This document shows, in pieces, positions 27,602 through 38,435 of a DNA stretch of 64,000 nucleotides (position 1 is its first letter; each line of letters starts with the position of its first letter). A program made the position numbers and the translations under genes. The notes below the pieces were generated by a model that worked only from the letters and a program-made list of their open reading frames with translations, ran no database searches and had not been told where the DNA came from. This DNA is from an uncultured Agathobacter sp. (GTDB lineage Bacteria; Bacillota; Clostridia; Lachnospirales; Lachnospiraceae). The stretch lies in assembly GCA_934365945.1 (NCBI GenBank), contig CAKRNE010000003.1, forward strand, positions 124,001-188,000, read 5' to 3'.

Positions 27602-27630
27602 TTGCAATATGTAAAGAACTGGTATATATT
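27602..27630 (+). promoter_or_regulatory. Promoter of argG
   Basis: TTGCAA (27602-27607) and TATATT (27625-27630) are 17 bases apart. A start near 27637 would give an 80-base leader before the argG ATG. Confidence 0.6.
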
Positions 27631-27719
27631 TATTCTAAAGTAATTATTTAAAGCTTTTAGACACAAAAGCAGTTAATGGTTACCATCACAAAGAATAAAC
27701 GAAAAGAGGACACGCACTT

Positions 27720-28946
27720 ATGAAAGAAAAAGTTGTATTAGCTTATTCAGGTGGACTTGATACCACTGCTATCATTCCATGGCTTAAAGAGACTTATGAC
27801 TATGACGTAATCTGCTGCTGCATCAACTGCGGACAGGGAGAGGAGCTTGACGGACTCGATGAGAGAGCCAAATTATCAGGAGCCTCAAAGCTTTACATAG
27901 AGGATATCTGTGATGAGTTCAGTGAGGACTACATCGTACCTTGTGTACAGGCCGGCGCAGTTTATGAGCACAAATACCTCCTTGGAACAGCAATGGCAAG
28001 ACCTGGCATCGCAAAGAAGCTCGTTGAGATTGCAAGAAAAGAAGGCGCTGTAGCCATCTGCCACGGTGCAACAGGTAAAGGAAATGACCAGATCCGTTTC
28101 GAGCTCGGTATCAAGGCACTCGCTCCTGATATCAAAGTAATCGCTCCATGGCGTCAGGACAACTGGAAAATGGATTCACGTGAGGCAGAGATCGAGTACT
28201 GTAAGGCACACGGAATCGACCTTCCATTCGGCACAGATTCAAGCTACAGCCGTGACCGTAACCTCTGGCACATCAGCCACGAGGGACTTGAGCTTGAGGA
28301 TCCTTCACAGGAGCCAAACTACGACCACCTGCTCGTATTGAGTGTCACACCTGAGCATGCTCCTGACGAGGGTGAGTATGTTACAATGACATTTGAGAAA
28401 GGTGTTCCTACATCTGTAAACGGCAAAAAGATGAAGGTAGCAGACATCATCAGAGAGCTCAACCGTCTCGGTGGCAAGCACGGCATCGGCATCATCGATA
28501 TCGTTGAGAACCGTGTGGTAGGTATGAAATCACGTGGTGTATATGAGACTCCTGGTGGAACAATCCTCATGGAGGCACATGACCAGCTCGAGGAGCTCTG
28601 CCTTGACCGTGCCACAATGGAGGTCAAGAAAGAAATGGGCAACAAGCTCGCTCAGGTAGTATACGAAGGAAAATGGTTCACACCACTTCGTGAAGCAATC
28701 CAGGCTTTCGTAGAGTCAACACAGGAATATGTAACCGGAGAAGTTAAATTCAAATTATATAAAGGCAATATCATCAAGGCCGGCACTACTTCACCATATT
28801 CACTCTACAGTGAGTCGCTTGCAAGCTTTACTACAGGAGATTTATATGATCACCATGATGCAGACGGCTTCATCACACTGTTTGGTCTGCCACTCAAGGT
28901 TCGCGCAATGAAGCTTCTTGAGCTTGAGAACAAGAAAAACAATTAA
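27720..28946 (+). CDS. argG: Argininosuccinate synthase
   Basis: A 408-residue ATP-dependent ligase joining citrulline and aspartate. It opens with the PP-loop motif [16 protein letters not shown], and has [16 protein letters not shown] and [13 protein letters not shown] further on, then [17 protein letters not shown]. The start ATG follows GAGG by 11 bases. Codon use is richer in C-ending codons than the surroundings, as expected for a well-expressed gene. No argH follows; the convergent DUF2225 gene comes next. Confidence 0.97.
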   Translation: MKEKVVLAYSGGLDTTAIIPWLKETYDYDVICCCINCGQGEELDGLDERAKLSGASKLYIEDICDEFSEDYIVPCVQAGAVYEHKYLLGTAMARPGIAKKLVEIARKEGAVAICHGATGKGNDQIRFELGIKALAPDIKVIAPWRQDNWKMDSREAEIEYCKAHGIDLPFGTDSSYSRDRNLWHISHEGLELEDPSQEPNYDHLLVLSVTPEHAPDEGEYVTMTFEKGVPTSVNGKKMKVADIIRELNRLGGKHGIGIIDIVENRVVGMKSRGVYETPGGTILMEAHDQLEELCLDRATMEVKKEMGNKLAQVVYEGKWFTPLREAIQAFVESTQEYVTGEVKFKLYKGNIIKAGTTSPYSLYSESLASFTTGDLYDHHDADGFITLFGLPLKVRAMKLLELENKKNN

Positions 28947-28970
28947 TTGTAACAACAAATAAAAGAAAAA

Positions 28971-29012
28971 AGAGATGTGAAATAACAACAATTATTTCAC
29001 ATCTCTTATTTT
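28971..29012. terminator. Bidirectional terminator between argG and the DUF2225 gene
   Basis: A 14-bp stem (28971-28984 with 28993-29006; arm AGAGATGTGAAATA) with an 8-base loop, followed by TTATTTTTTT on the plus strand. It overlaps the last codons of the convergent DUF2225 gene, so that gene's coding end forms one arm. Confidence 0.9.
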
Positions 29013-29849
29013 TTTAATAATTTCATTCTTTAAATCAAGTGCCTTATCCTTAATATGTCTCGAAGCACTTTTTGATATAAGTACCCTTGCAATGAGCTTG
29101 GATGCCACATCCAAATGCTCCAGCTTGCAGTTCATCTGAGCCAGAAGAAGATCAACTGTGTCCTGGTTCATCCCATATATCGGAAAATGCTCCGTCTCAA
29201 CAGCCCTGGTCATCCCATCCAATGCCTGCTCATAATAATAGCTTTCTGTCTTTTGTGCATTTGCAAACTCTTCACTGTCCGGTGATCCACCGTCAGCTAC
29301 AAGTTTTTCCAAAAATCCACGATAAAGCCATGACATCTTAAGACAAATGTATGCCTTTTCGCTGTACGGAGCTCTTTTAACAATTGCAGAAAAAAGAGCA
29401 AGCTTAAATCTGTCTATTGCCTCTTCATACGAATATATCAAGGGCACATTTTTATTGCCGGGTTTAAATTTGGCGGCAACCTGCTCCTTAAGAAGCCTTA
29501 TCTGAACATTCGACACATGTATAAAGTCTCCGTTCATTGCACTGTAACCACAATGCGGACACGAGGTGACACCATACTTTACTGTATCAATACCCTTATA
29601 TACCGGTCTGAAATCATCATCAGAACCAACGAGACGTACCTTAGATGCTTTCACCGTCAGGGTTTGAAAGCTCTCATCGCACACAGGGCATGTAACGCTC
29701 TTTGCAAAAACGAAATCTCTTTCATCCTCTGTCTGAACAGTAGCTGCCACCGGGGTATTCCCGGTGACAGTCTTTTTTTCATCATCATACAGGTCATTTA
29801 TCTCTTCAGGGTTCAAGCCGAATTTGTCAAGGCCTGACATTAAATCCAT
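28992..29849 (-). CDS. DUF2225 family protein with zinc-ribbon cysteines
   Basis: A 285-residue cytoplasmic protein of unknown role. Two Cys pairs, TCPVCDESF (about 53) and TSCPHCGYSAMNGDF (about 95), suggest a zinc ribbon. The rest is helical (YEEAIDRFKLALFSAIV, YICLKMSWLYRGFLEKL, YEQALDGMTRAVETEHFP), resembling TPR-like repeats, which fits the family. The start ATG follows GAGGTAAAAT. It is 43 bases after glnS, so the two may share a transcript. Confidence 0.88.
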   Translation of the reverse strand: MDLMSGLDKFGLNPEEINDLYDDEKKTVTGNTPVAATVQTEDERDFVFAKSVTCPVCDESFQTLTVKASKVRLVGSDDDFRPVYKGIDTVKYGVTSCPHCGYSAMNGDFIHVSNVQIRLLKEQVAAKFKPGNKNVPLIYSYEEAIDRFKLALFSAIVKRAPYSEKAYICLKMSWLYRGFLEKLVADGGSPDSEEFANAQKTESYYYEQALDGMTRAVETEHFPIYGMNQDTVDLLLAQMNCKLEHLDVASKLIARVLISKSASRHIKDKALDLKNEIIKKIRDVK

Positions 29850-29892
29850 ATTTTACCTCTATTCTTCTCTTCTGTTTGATTTTAGTCCAAAA

Positions 29893-31578
29893 CTATTTTG
29901 CTGTCGGAAGCTTGAATGAGCTCTTTAAAGAGACAATTCTGTTAAATACAGGCTGTCCCTCCTTTGAATCCTTGCAATCCGCACAGAAGAAGCCGTTTCT
30001 GACAAACTGGAAGCTGTCATAAGCCTTAGCATTCATAAGCTCCGGCTCCACAACACAGCCATCAAGCACTGTGAGTGAATTAGGATTAAGATTTAAGCTT
30101 CCGTCCTCATTGTACACTCCAAGCTCCTCATTTACGATATTCTCGTAAAGACGTACTGTCACCTGCTTACCATACTCAGCTGAAACCCAGTGGATAGTTC
30201 CCTTGACCTTTCTGCCATCAGGACTGTTGCCGCCCTTTGATGCAGGGTCATATGTGCAGTGAATCTCTGTAACATTGCCGTTTTCATCCTTAACGCAGCT
30301 ATTGCACTTCACAAAATAAGCGTTCATAAAACGAACCTCATTGCCGGGGAACATACGGAAATACTTCTTCGGTGGCTCCTCCATGAAGTCCTCTCTCTCC
30401 ACATAAAGCTCTCTGGTGAAAGGAACCTTTCTCTTTCCAAGCTCAGGATTCTCCACGTTATTATCCACCTCAAGATACTCAACCTGTCCCTCAGGGTAAT
30501 TGTCGATAATCACCTTGACCGGATCAAGCACAGCCATCATACGAGGGCGCTTAGCCTTTAAATCCTCACGGATACAGTACTCAAGCATAGCATAGTCAAC
30601 AGAGCTGTTGGCCTTTGATATACCACACAGATCAACAAAATTCTGGATAGACTCAGGTGTGAAGCCCCTGCGTCTTAATGCTGCTATAGAAACAAGCCTT
30701 GGGTCATCCCAGCCGTCAACGATACCGTCCTCCACAAGACGCTTGATATATCTCTTTCCTGTAACAACATTGGTCAGATAGAGCTTTGCAAACTCAATCT
30801 GCTTTGGCGACTCCTCAGGAGTATTCTTAAATCCACATTCAATAACCACCCAGTCATACAGTGGTCTGTGGTCTTCAAACTCCAGAGTACATATAGAATG
30901 TGTGATACCCTCGATAGCATCCTCTATAGGATGAGCAAAATCATACATAGGGTATACACACCATTTATCACCTGTATTGTGATGTGTCATATGAGCCACA
31001 CGGTAAAGAATCGGATCTCTCATATTGATATTTGAAGAGCTCATGTCAATTCTCGCACGAAGCACCTTTGTGCCATCCTCAAACTCACCGTTTTTCATGC
31101 GCTCAAAAAGGTCCAAGTTTTCCTCAACACTTCTCTTTGAGTACGGATCCTCCTTGCCAGGCTCTGTGAGTGTACCTCTATACTCTCTTATCTCATCAGG
31201 TGTCAGGTCAGATACATACGCCTTCCCCTTCTTTATGAGCCCTACTGCGCACTCATACATCTTGTCGAAATAATTGGATGCAAAAAACTTCCTGTCCTCC
31301 CAGTCAGCACCAAGCCACTTAACATCGGCCTCTATAGACTCCACAAACTCAAGGCGCTCCTTGGTAGGGTTTGTATCATCAAACCTGAGATTGAACTGTC
31401 CGTCATACTTCTTTGCCAGTCCATAGTTTAAAAGAATAGACTTCGCATGACCAATATGTAAATAACCGTTTGGCTCCGGTGGGAATCTGGTCTTTACTGT
31501 CTTGCAATGTCCCTCTGCCAAGTCCTTCTCTATAATCTGTTCAATAAAATTTTTCGAAACTGTTGCCTCGTTATCCAT
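29893..31578 (-). CDS. glnS: Glutaminyl-tRNA synthetase
   Basis: A 561-residue class-I synthetase. [17 protein letters not shown] holds the HIGH motif (about 39-42), and RFDDTNP follows. The anticodon-binding beta barrels occupy roughly 345-555 ([42 protein letters not shown]). The KMSKS-loop position reads [11 protein letters not shown], where E. coli GlnRS has VMSKRKL; the key lysine is kept but the motif is divergent. This charges tRNA-Gln directly. GlnRS is less common in Firmicutes, many of which use GatCAB instead. Confidence 0.95.
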   Translation of the reverse strand: MDNEATVSKNFIEQIIEKDLAEGHCKTVKTRFPPEPNGYLHIGHAKSILLNYGLAKKYDGQFNLRFDDTNPTKERLEFVESIEADVKWLGADWEDRKFFASNYFDKMYECAVGLIKKGKAYVSDLTPDEIREYRGTLTEPGKEDPYSKRSVEENLDLFERMKNGEFEDGTKVLRARIDMSSSNINMRDPILYRVAHMTHHNTGDKWCVYPMYDFAHPIEDAIEGITHSICTLEFEDHRPLYDWVVIECGFKNTPEESPKQIEFAKLYLTNVVTGKRYIKRLVEDGIVDGWDDPRLVSIAALRRRGFTPESIQNFVDLCGISKANSSVDYAMLEYCIREDLKAKRPRMMAVLDPVKVIIDNYPEGQVEYLEVDNNVENPELGKRKVPFTRELYVEREDFMEEPPKKYFRMFPGNEVRFMNAYFVKCNSCVKDENGNVTEIHCTYDPASKGGNSPDGRKVKGTIHWVSAEYGKQVTVRLYENIVNEELGVYNEDGSLNLNPNSLTVLDGCVVEPELMNAKAYDSFQFVRNGFFCADCKDSKEGQPVFNRIVSLKSSFKLPTAK

Positions 31579-31664
31579 AAATGTTCCTCCGAAAATAATA
31601 CTGTGTCCATTATAAATTCATCGGTTTACTTTGTCAATGAATTAGAAAAAGTAGTGCATGTATG

Positions 31665-32507
31665 TTATACATGCGTATGTGTAAACAGATGATCCTGACA
31701 GTATTCCTTGTTGCCTGTGCACTTTGAACAGTATCTGAATGTTAATTCAGGATTTGATAATTCTGTTCTGCCACATATATAGCACTTGTGACGAGAGATG
31801 CCACTGCCCGGGCGAGGCTCGGAAAACTGAGCCTTAAACTGTGCCTTCCTCTTCCTCTGGTGCATATTCTGTCTGAATGAAAGCCTATGCTTGCAGCCAT
31901 AAATGAATACTAACAGATTTATAAGTGCAAGAACGATTTCTGAGCCGTATGCCAATCCAATCTGCCATCCAAAGCTCATATAGGTATACACATCATATGC
32001 AAACATCACGAAATATACAAGCACCATCCACTTCATCTTTATAGGAAGCACAAAGTAAAGCCTCACCTCTGCCTCCGGCATCAAAAGCCCAAGCATCAGA
32101 TACATGGATATAAGTATATAGTACATAGTCAGATTGATGGATACACCTGTCACTGCAAAAATAAGCATGCCTGCTATATCATACAGCAAAAAGCCTCCGA
32201 AAAAGTAAACATTCATCCTGAATGAGCCAAGATATGACTCCATGCTGTCTCCGAGCGTCCACAGACAGAATATAAACAAAAGCTGTAAAAATGATATACT
32301 GCCACTCGGCACAAACACCCAGCTTATAAGGCGCCATATTTGTCCGTGCAAAATAGCAGAGGCCGAAAACTGCAGATAATAAAGGACCACATCGCCCTTT
32401 GTCAAAAGCAGCACACTGCCAATCAGATTCGCAGCGATAAATATTCTTGTGATATTAGGAATCGCTTTACTTCCATATTTTTGTTCTAGTTTGTTAAGCC
32501 AGTTCAT
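31665..32507 (-). CDS. Rhomboid-like membrane protein with C-terminal zinc ribbon
   Basis: A 280-residue protein with about six membrane segments (20-200) in a rhomboid-like layout, including the loop HGQIWRLISWVFVPSG, typical of the rhomboid H/E-x-W-R region. The active-site motif GxSG is replaced by GVSI in AVTGVSINLTMYY, and no catalytic His is evident, so it is probably not a protease. A basic linker (QRKRKAQFKAQF) leads to a C-terminal zinc-ribbon-like block (about 243-275) CYICGRT...YCSKC...CQDHLFTH. Function unknown. It is divergent from the large activase gene. Confidence 0.75.
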   Translation of the reverse strand: MNWLNKLEQKYGSKAIPNITRIFIAANLIGSVLLLTKGDVVLYYLQFSASAILHGQIWRLISWVFVPSGSISFLQLLFIFCLWTLGDSMESYLGSFRMNVYFFGGFLLYDIAGMLIFAVTGVSINLTMYYILISMYLMLGLLMPEAEVRLYFVLPIKMKWMVLVYFVMFAYDVYTYMSFGWQIGLAYGSEIVLALINLLVFIYGCKHRLSFRQNMHQRKRKAQFKAQFSEPRPGSGISRHKCYICGRTELSNPELTFRYCSKCTGNKEYCQDHLFTHTHV

Positions 32508-32864
32508 ACATTTTAGCAGACATGGTTCATTCCCCTGCTGCTCACACCATTATGTGACAAGCAGTGGTTACATCATGATGCAATAAAACCACGTATCTGC
32601 ATCCTCCTGTCATATTATTGCTGCCTTTTACACTATAGCGCAAAGGGCAGCGATCATTACAAAATTTATTATGATAGTTAAATCATACTTTGTCAACGAG
32701 ACTGCGAATTATTCACAAATTCTTTATAATTATAGTCATTGTAATTTGTCGATAACTGTCGTATAATAAACTCTGTTTTGAAAATAGAACAATTATATAT
32801 TTTAATAAGAAGAAAGATATATAAAAATTATATGAGTAATACATTAATGGAGGAACGAACCACT
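32508..32864. other. Divergent intergenic region upstream of the activase gene
   Basis: About 357 bases between the rhomboid-like gene and the activase gene. Near 32555-32600 there is a degenerate inverted sequence (GTGACAAGCAGTGGTTAC region). The only clear element is the plus-strand promoter listed separately. An in-frame ATG at 32778 lacks a ribosome binding site, so I treat 32778-32864 as leader. Confidence 0.55.
32739..32767 (+). promoter_or_regulatory. Promoter of the activase/dehydratase gene
   Basis: TTGTAA (32739-32744) and TATAAT (32762-32767) are 17 bases apart. Transcription would start near 32774, giving a leader of about 90 bases before the chosen ATG. Confidence 0.7.
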
Positions 32865-35800
32865 ATGGAAAATAACAGCTTACATAAGTTGGGAATTGAT
32901 ATCGGCTCAACAACCGTCAAGATTGCACTTCTTGACGCCGATGACAATATCCTCTTTTCCGATTATGAGCGTCATTTCGCAAATATCCAGGAGACACTTG
33001 AGACCCTTATCAGAAAGGCATACGACAAGACCGGTGCCCTTTCAGTTTGTCCTATGATAACAGGATCCGGCGGACTCACTCTTGCAAAGCACCTTGAGGT
33101 GCCATTCGTACAGGAGGTTATAGCTGTATCAACCGCACTCACTCACTACGCACCACAGACTGATGTGGCAATAGAGCTGGGCGGCGAGGATGCTAAAATC
33201 ATATACTTCGAGGGTGGCAACGTGGAGCAGCGTATGAACGGCATATGTGCTGGTGGTACAGGCTCATTTATCGACCAGATGGCATCTCTCATCCAGACAG
33301 ACGCTACCGGATTAAATGAATACGCCAAAAGCTACAAGGCCATCTACCCTATCGCAGCCCGCTGTGGAGTATTTGCAAAGACAGATATCCAGCCTCTCAT
33401 CAATGAGGGCGCCACACGCGAGGATTTATCTGCTTCAATCTTTCAGGCCGTAGTAAACCAGACCATCAGTGGTCTCGCCTGCGGTAAGCCAATCAAGGGA
33501 CATGTTGCTTTCCTTGGCGGTCCTCTGCACTTTTTATCAGAACTTAAATCAGCATTTATCAGAACCTTAAATCTAGATGACGAGCACACCATCGTTCCTG
33601 AGAACTCTCATCTGTTTGCAGCAATAGGCTCTGCCTTAAACTATAAAGAAAACTCTGTCACTACACTCTCATCCCTAATCGACCGCCTCTCAAACGGCAT
33701 CAAGATGGAGTTTGAAGTGGCACGTATGGAGCCTCTTTTTAAGGATCAGGCTGATTACGATGAATTTACAACGCGTCACGGCAACAATCATGTAAAGACC
33801 GGTGACCTTTCTACATACAAGGGCAACTGCTATCTCGGAATAGATGCCGGCTCCACCACCACAAAAATTGCTCTCGTAAGCGAGGACGGAGACCTTTTGT
33901 ACTCATTCTACAGCAACAACAACGGAAGCCCTCTCGCAACAGCCATCCGCTCTATCCAGGAGATTTACGCAAAGCTTCCTAAGGATGCGCACATCGTACA
34001 TTCCTGCTCTACAGGCTACGGAGAGGCTTTATTAAAGGCAGCTTTAAAATTGGACGACGGCGAAGTAGAGACTGTTGCCCACTACTACGCAGCAGCCTTC
34101 TTCGACCCAAAGGTAGACTGTATCCTCGATATCGGTGGACAGGATATGAAGTGCATCAAGATAAAGAACCAGACTGTTGACTCAGTGCAGCTCAACGAGG
34201 CCTGCTCATCAGGCTGTGGCTCATTTATTGAGACCTTCGCAAAGTCCTTAAACTACTCGGTTCAGGATTTTGCAAAGGAAGCCCTTTTTGCAAAGAACCC
34301 TATCGACCTCGGAACCAGATGTACGGTTTTCATGAATTCAAAGGTAAAGCAGGCCCAGAAGGAGGGCGCATCTGTCGCAGATATATCGGCAGGACTTGCC
34401 TACTCAGTAATAAAGAATGCGCTTTTCAAGGTTATCAAGCTGTCTGATGCAAGCGACCTCGGTGAAAATATCGTAGTACAGGGCGGTACCTTCTACAATG
34501 ATGCCGTGCTTAGAAGCTTCGAGAAAATCGCAGGTGTACATGCCACAAGACCTGATATCGCAGGTATCATGGGTGCCTTTGGTGCAGCACTCATCGCACG
34601 TGAGCGCCACGAGGCTGATTATAAGACTACAATGCTCACAATCGACCAGATAAATGAGCTCAGCTACACCACAAAGCTTGCACGCTGTCAGGGCTGTACA
34701 AACCATTGTCTTTTAACTATAAACAAATTCTCCGACAACAGACAGTACATTACAGGAAACCGCTGTGAAAAAGGTCTGGGCAAGGAGAAGAACAAGGATA
34801 ACATACCAAACCTTTTTGAATACAAAAACAAGCGTATATTTGACTACGAGCCACTTGACCCAAAGGATGCGCCACACGGTACAGTCGGCATCCCAAGAGC
34901 CTTAAATATGTACGAGAACTATCCGTTCTGGGCTACATTTTTCAAGCGTCTCGGCTTTTCTGTAGTGCTGTCACCACAGTCCACCAGAAAGATCTATGAG
35001 ATGGGTATCGACTCAATCCCAAGTGAGTCAGAGTGCTACCCTGCAAAGCTCACACATGGTCATATAAGCTGGCTCATAAAGCAAAATGTAGATTTTATTT
35101 TCTACCCGGCAGTGCCATACGAGCGCAAAGAGTTTGCCGATGCAAACAATCATTACAACTGCCCTATTGTCACATCATACTCTGAGAATATCAAAAACAA
35201 CGTGGATGAAATAACATCAGGCGAGGTTAAATTCATAAATCCGTTTATGTCATTTGAGAGCGAGGAGACTCTCTCCCAGCAGCTCGTTGCCACCTTCTCA
35301 AAGGGTGATTTCAGCCTGCCTGAATCACAGGTTCGTGATGCAGTTGCCGCCGGCTGGAAGGAGCTTGCCATGACGAGGCTTGAGATACAGCGAAAGGGCG
35401 AGGAGGTGCTCGACTACATGGAGGATACCGGCCGACGCGGAATCGTGCTCGCAGGCCGTCCGTACCATGTGGACCCTGAAATCAACCACGGTATCCCTGA
35501 GCTCATCACAAGCTACGGCATCTGCGTGCTGACAGAGGACTCCGTATCCCATCTGGGCGAGCTTGAGCGACCTCTCATCGTAATGGATCAGTGGATGTAC
35601 CACACCAGACTGTACTCAGCCGCCAACTTTGTAAAGACCCGTGATGACCTTGACTTAATCCAGCTCAACTCATTCGGCTGCGGTCTCGATGCGGTCACAA
35701 CAGACTGCGTAAACGATATCCTGACAGGCTCAGGCAAGATATACACCTGCCTGAAGATCGACGAGGTAAACAACCTTGGCGCAGCAAGGATCCGTATCCG

Positions 35801-37115
35801 TTCGCTCCTTGCCGCTATAAGAGTAAAGGAAGCCAAGCATGAAAAGCGTGAATTAAAGCCATCTAACTACGAGCGTGTCGTATTCACCGAGCAGATGAAA
35901 AAGGACAACTACACCATCATCTGCCCTCAGATGTCACCTATACACTTTGACCTCCTCGTGCCTGCCTTTAAGGCAGCCGGCTACAACATGGTCATACCGG
36001 ATATCCCTGCAAGGGAATGTGTGGATGTGGGACTTAAGTTCGTAAACAACGATGCCTGCTACCCTTCTCTCATTGTCGTGGGACAGATTATGGCAGCCGT
36101 CAAATCAGGCGACTATGATATGACACACACAGCCATCCTCATCTCACAGACAGGTGGCGGATGCCGTGCGACAAACTACATCGGCTTTATCCGAAGAGCC
36201 CTCGAAAAGGCTGGATATCCTGATGTGCCTGTTATCTCAATCAACATGGTTGGTCTCGAGAAAAACCCAGGCTTTAAGTTTACTCCAAGCCTCATCCAGC
36301 ACGGACTGTATGCACTTGAGTTTGGTGATATCTTTATGCGCTGTCTCTACAGGGTACGTCCTTATGAGAAAGAGCCGGGAAGTGCCAATGTACTCCATGA
36401 GAAATGGAAAAAGAGAGTCATCGATTTTGTCGGCAACACAAAGATGCTCTCTCACAAGAAATACAAGAAGATGTGCCGCGAAATCATAAGAGATTTCGAC
36501 AATCTGCCTATGACAGATGAGGTTAAGCCGCGTGTCGGCGTGGTCGGTGAGATTCTCGTCAAGTTCCTTCCTGCAGCAAACAACTATGTGGTTGACCTGC
36601 TCGAGGCAGAGGGAGCCGAGGCTGTAGTGCCTGATCTAACTGATTTCTTACTCTACTGCTGCTACAACACGAATTTCAAGGCTGACTATCTCGGAGCTTC
36701 TAAGAAAGCAAAGTTTATGAACAACCGTCTTATCGCTTTCTTCGAGTGGCTCAGAAAGGATGCAAGGGATGAGCTGGCTAAGAGTAAGCACTTTGAGCCA
36801 ACTGCTCATGTGCAGGATCTCGCAGAGTATGCTTCTCCTATCGTTTCGTGCGGTAATCAGACCGGTGAGGGCTGGTTTTTGACAGGTGAGATGCTTGAGC
36901 TCATCAATGAGGGCGTCACAAACATCATCTGTGCACAGCCTTTTGCATGCTTACCGAACCATATTGTGGGTAAGGGTGTTATAAAGAAAATCAGACATGA
37001 TCATCCGGATGCCAATATTGTGGCTATCGATTATGATCCGGGTGCTTCTGAAGTAAACCAGCTGAACCGTATTAAGCTGATGCTTTCTACGGCACAGAAG
37101 AAGCTTAAGAAGTAA
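32865..37115 (+). CDS. Giant fusion of two acyl-CoA dehydratase activase domains and a 2-hydroxyacyl-CoA dehydratase-like region
   Basis: A 1416-residue protein. Two BadF/HgdC-type ASKHA ATPase domains occur in tandem: about 6-285 ([39 protein letters not shown]) and about 325-590 ([41 protein letters not shown]). Each has a cysteine suited to the bridging 4Fe-4S cluster. A Cys-rich link follows (CQGCTNHC, about 605), then a DUF2229-like segment and an HgdB/D-like dehydratase region (about 980-1400) with [26 protein letters not shown] and [14 protein letters not shown] 32865 is chosen because GGAGG is 10-11 bases upstream. ATP-driven radical reduction of an unknown acyl-CoA or related substrate is the family expectation; the substrate is unknown. 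Confidence 0.9.
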   Translation: MENNSLHKLGIDIGSTTVKIALLDADDNILFSDYERHFANIQETLETLIRKAYDKTGALSVCPMITGSGGLTLAKHLEVPFVQEVIAVSTALTHYAPQTDVAIELGGEDAKIIYFEGGNVEQRMNGICAGGTGSFIDQMASLIQTDATGLNEYAKSYKAIYPIAARCGVFAKTDIQPLINEGATREDLSASIFQAVVNQTISGLACGKPIKGHVAFLGGPLHFLSELKSAFIRTLNLDDEHTIVPENSHLFAAIGSALNYKENSVTTLSSLIDRLSNGIKMEFEVARMEPLFKDQADYDEFTTRHGNNHVKTGDLSTYKGNCYLGIDAGSTTTKIALVSEDGDLLYSFYSNNNGSPLATAIRSIQEIYAKLPKDAHIVHSCSTGYGEALLKAALKLDDGEVETVAHYYAAAFFDPKVDCILDIGGQDMKCIKIKNQTVDSVQLNEACSSGCGSFIETFAKSLNYSVQDFAKEALFAKNPIDLGTRCTVFMNSKVKQAQKEGASVADISAGLAYSVIKNALFKVIKLSDASDLGENIVVQGGTFYNDAVLRSFEKIAGVHATRPDIAGIMGAFGAALIARERHEADYKTTMLTIDQINELSYTTKLARCQGCTNHCLLTINKFSDNRQYITGNRCEKGLGKEKNKDNIPNLFEYKNKRIFDYEPLDPKDAPHGTVGIPRALNMYENYPFWATFFKRLGFSVVLSPQSTRKIYEMGIDSIPSESECYPAKLTHGHISWLIKQNVDFIFYPAVPYERKEFADANNHYNCPIVTSYSENIKNNVDEITSGEVKFINPFMSFESEETLSQQLVATFSKGDFSLPESQVRDAVAAGWKELAMTRLEIQRKGEEVLDYMEDTGRRGIVLAGRPYHVDPEINHGIPELITSYGICVLTEDSVSHLGELERPLIVMDQWMYHTRLYSAANFVKTRDDLDLIQLNSFGCGLDAVTTDCVNDILTGSGKIYTCLKIDEVNNLGAARIRIRSLLAAIRVKEAKHEKRELKPSNYERVVFTEQMKKDNYTIICPQMSPIHFDLLVPAFKAAGYNMVIPDIPARECVDVGLKFVNNDACYPSLIVVGQIMAAVKSGDYDMTHTAILISQTGGGCRATNYIGFIRRALEKAGYPDVPVISINMVGLEKNPGFKFTPSLIQHGLYALEFGDIFMRCLYRVRPYEKEPGSANVLHEKWKKRVIDFVGNTKMLSHKKYKKMCREIIRDFDNLPMTDEVKPRVGVVGEILVKFLPAANNYVVDLLEAEGAEAVVPDLTDFLLYCCYNTNFKADYLGASKKAKFMNNRLIAFFEWLRKDARDELAKSKHFEPTAHVQDLAEYASPIVSCGNQTGEGWFLTGEMLELINEGVTNIICAQPFACLPNHIVGKGVIKKIRHDHPDANIVAIDYDPGASEVNQLNRIKLMLSTAQKKLKK

Positions 37116-37144
37116 GAGAATTGCACTATTATTGCTAGTGGGAC

Positions 37145-37389
37145 GAACCCGGCACAGCCGGGGCTTTCTGCCCTTTCCCGCATGAACTACGCTGCTAAGT
37201 GTCTGTACGAATTGCATATGTCGGTTGTGGCTTTTTGACACAACCGGCTTTTATGCGCCGTCCATGGCGCATAACGCCTCGCCCATGCGTCCATGCATGG
37301 GCGTTGTTGGTTTTTCGTATGCAATTCTACAGACTCTAAGCAGCTTCGTATATGCGGGCAAGGACAAAAGCCCCGGCTGCGCCGGGTTC
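37145..37389 (+). repeat. Palindromic multi-hairpin element, copy 1
   Basis: Outer arms GAACCCGGC (37145) and GCCGGGTTC (37381) enclose a long imperfect palindrome. An inner arm pair runs 37191-37219 with 37318-37344. The centre holds three separate hairpins: CGGTTGTG/CACAACCG (37222-37246), ATGCGCC/GGCGCAT with loop GTCCAT (37253-37272), and CGCCCATGC/GCATGGGCG with loop GTCCAT (37280-37303). The same layout with different stem sequences recurs, inverted, at 45302-45585. It starts 29 bases after the activase stop and may be transcribed with it. The whole stretch 37116-37458 has no gene. Confidence 0.85.
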
Positions 37390-37458
37390 TGTCTTTGATA
37401 ACTTTCCACATTTATATGTGCATATGTTGCTCGTTGCACTCGCTTATATGCTTGCTAG

Positions 37459-37803
37459 TTAGAACAAATGTTTCAATATCTCATCATATTGGGTATACAT
37501 CTTCTGTACTTCATTCTCCAGTGTATAGTAGTGCATGATATACGGCACCAACAGCACTAAAAATAACAATGTGAGTACCAGAAGCATCAGATTACTTATC
37601 ATAATGGATGCGATTATTGACATCATGGTGAGTATGGCAAAGGTTACTGTCACTATGAGATGTACGAGGCGCTCATGCTGGAAGAATCCTATTTGTGTCA
37701 GATGTTCTTCCAATATGTTTTTCCATTGTTCTTTTGATATCTTATCAGGATTGGCAAGCAGATTGTCAATCTTAAGTCTATAATTAATTATTCGTTTTTT
37801 CAT
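37459..37803 (-). CDS. Small two-helix membrane protein, unknown function
   Basis: A 114-residue protein beginning MKKRIINYRLKIDNLLANPD. A charged cytoplasmic helix (about 1-45) is followed by two membrane segments (about 47-66 and 70-90) and a short acidic tail (ENEVQKMYTQYDEILKHLF). ATG 37803 has AAAGGTGG about eight bases upstream; a GTG four codons earlier would sit inside that site. No family recognised. Convergent with the activase gene across the palindromic element. Confidence 0.7.
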   Translation of the reverse strand: MKKRIINYRLKIDNLLANPDKISKEQWKNILEEHLTQIGFFQHERLVHLIVTVTFAILTMMSIIASIMISNLMLLVLTLLFLVLLVPYIMHYYTLENEVQKMYTQYDEILKHLF

Positions 37804-37866
37804 TTTATTTTCCACCTTTCCTAATACGTACTTTTTTATTTTAATACAATGATAATTGAATCTAAA

Positions 37867-37899
37867 AATCCGCTATACCAACCTCTGGCATAGCGGATT
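37867..37899 (-). terminator. Intrinsic terminator after the DUF4190-like gene
   Basis: AATCCGCTATACC and GGCATAGCGGATT form a stem with one mismatch; on the minus strand it is followed by TTTTTAG. It lies 40 bases beyond the stop of the 37940-38266 gene. Confidence 0.8.
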
Positions 37900-37939
37900 A
37901 AAAAATAAAATGCAATTAAAGATATCACCTGTTATGTGA

Positions 37940-38266
37940 TTATAACTGGTTCAAGACATTTGATGTTTGCAGATAAACACCCGCAATAGCATTGATAACT
38001 GCAAGAACGATGGTAATAATTGACATAACAATACCAGCGGTTGCCATGCCCTTTCCACCATTTTTCCTGCCTACGATACCGAGGATAAGTCCTACAATAC
38101 CAATAGGTCCGCCAAGGATTGGAATACACCAGAATACCAGACCGATAATACCAAGCACCATAGATGCAATTGACATTCCCTTCTTTTCCTCCATCGGCGG
38201 CATAGGCGGTATATTTGGATTGCCCTGCTGATTCGCCTGATCATACATATTCAAGTTGTCGCTCAT
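37940..38266 (-). CDS. DUF4190-like small membrane protein
   Basis: A 108-residue protein with a Pro/Gln/Asn-rich cytoplasmic start (NIPPMPPMEEKKG), then two glycine-rich membrane segments: MSIASMVLGIIGLVFWCIPI and, after a GRKNGGKG turn, MATAGIVMSIITIVLAVINAI. This layout is typical of DUF4190 proteins of unknown role. ATG 38266 is chosen over an upstream ATG because AGGAGA lies eight bases before it. Confidence 0.75.
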   Translation of the reverse strand: MSDNLNMYDQANQQGNPNIPPMPPMEEKKGMSIASMVLGIIGLVFWCIPILGGPIGIVGLILGIVGRKNGGKGMATAGIVMSIITIVLAVINAIAGVYLQTSNVLNQL

Positions 38267-38435
38267 AACTATTCTCCTATCTTTCTTTTGTTTAAATGAT
38301 ATAATAACTGTCACAATAAATTGTAACTATTAAGTATCGTAACATACTTTGACTACGAAAGCAATATATTTTTCATTACCGGATGCTTAAATTTGAAATA
38401 TCCACCCGATGCAATACGCTCTTTTTCAAGGTGTG

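Larger units (their letters stand above)
27370..27719. other. argC-argG divergent control region
   Basis: About 350 AT-rich bases without a gene. It contains a good argG promoter and a palindromic ARG-box candidate just upstream of it, both listed separately. I see only weak promoter matches for argC on the minus strand (for example TTGTTT and TATAAA, 16 bases apart, near 27450-27490). No T-box or riboswitch was recognised. Confidence 0.6.

Noticed and set aside
32778..32864. N-terminal extension of the activase from ATG 32778
   Set aside because: It lies a few bases after the predicted transcription start, has no ribosome binding site, and GGAGG precedes ATG 32865.
37145..37389. Simple rho-independent terminator
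   Set aside because: Far too long and branched, with no U-run at its end; termination may still occur but does not explain the conserved inner hairpins.
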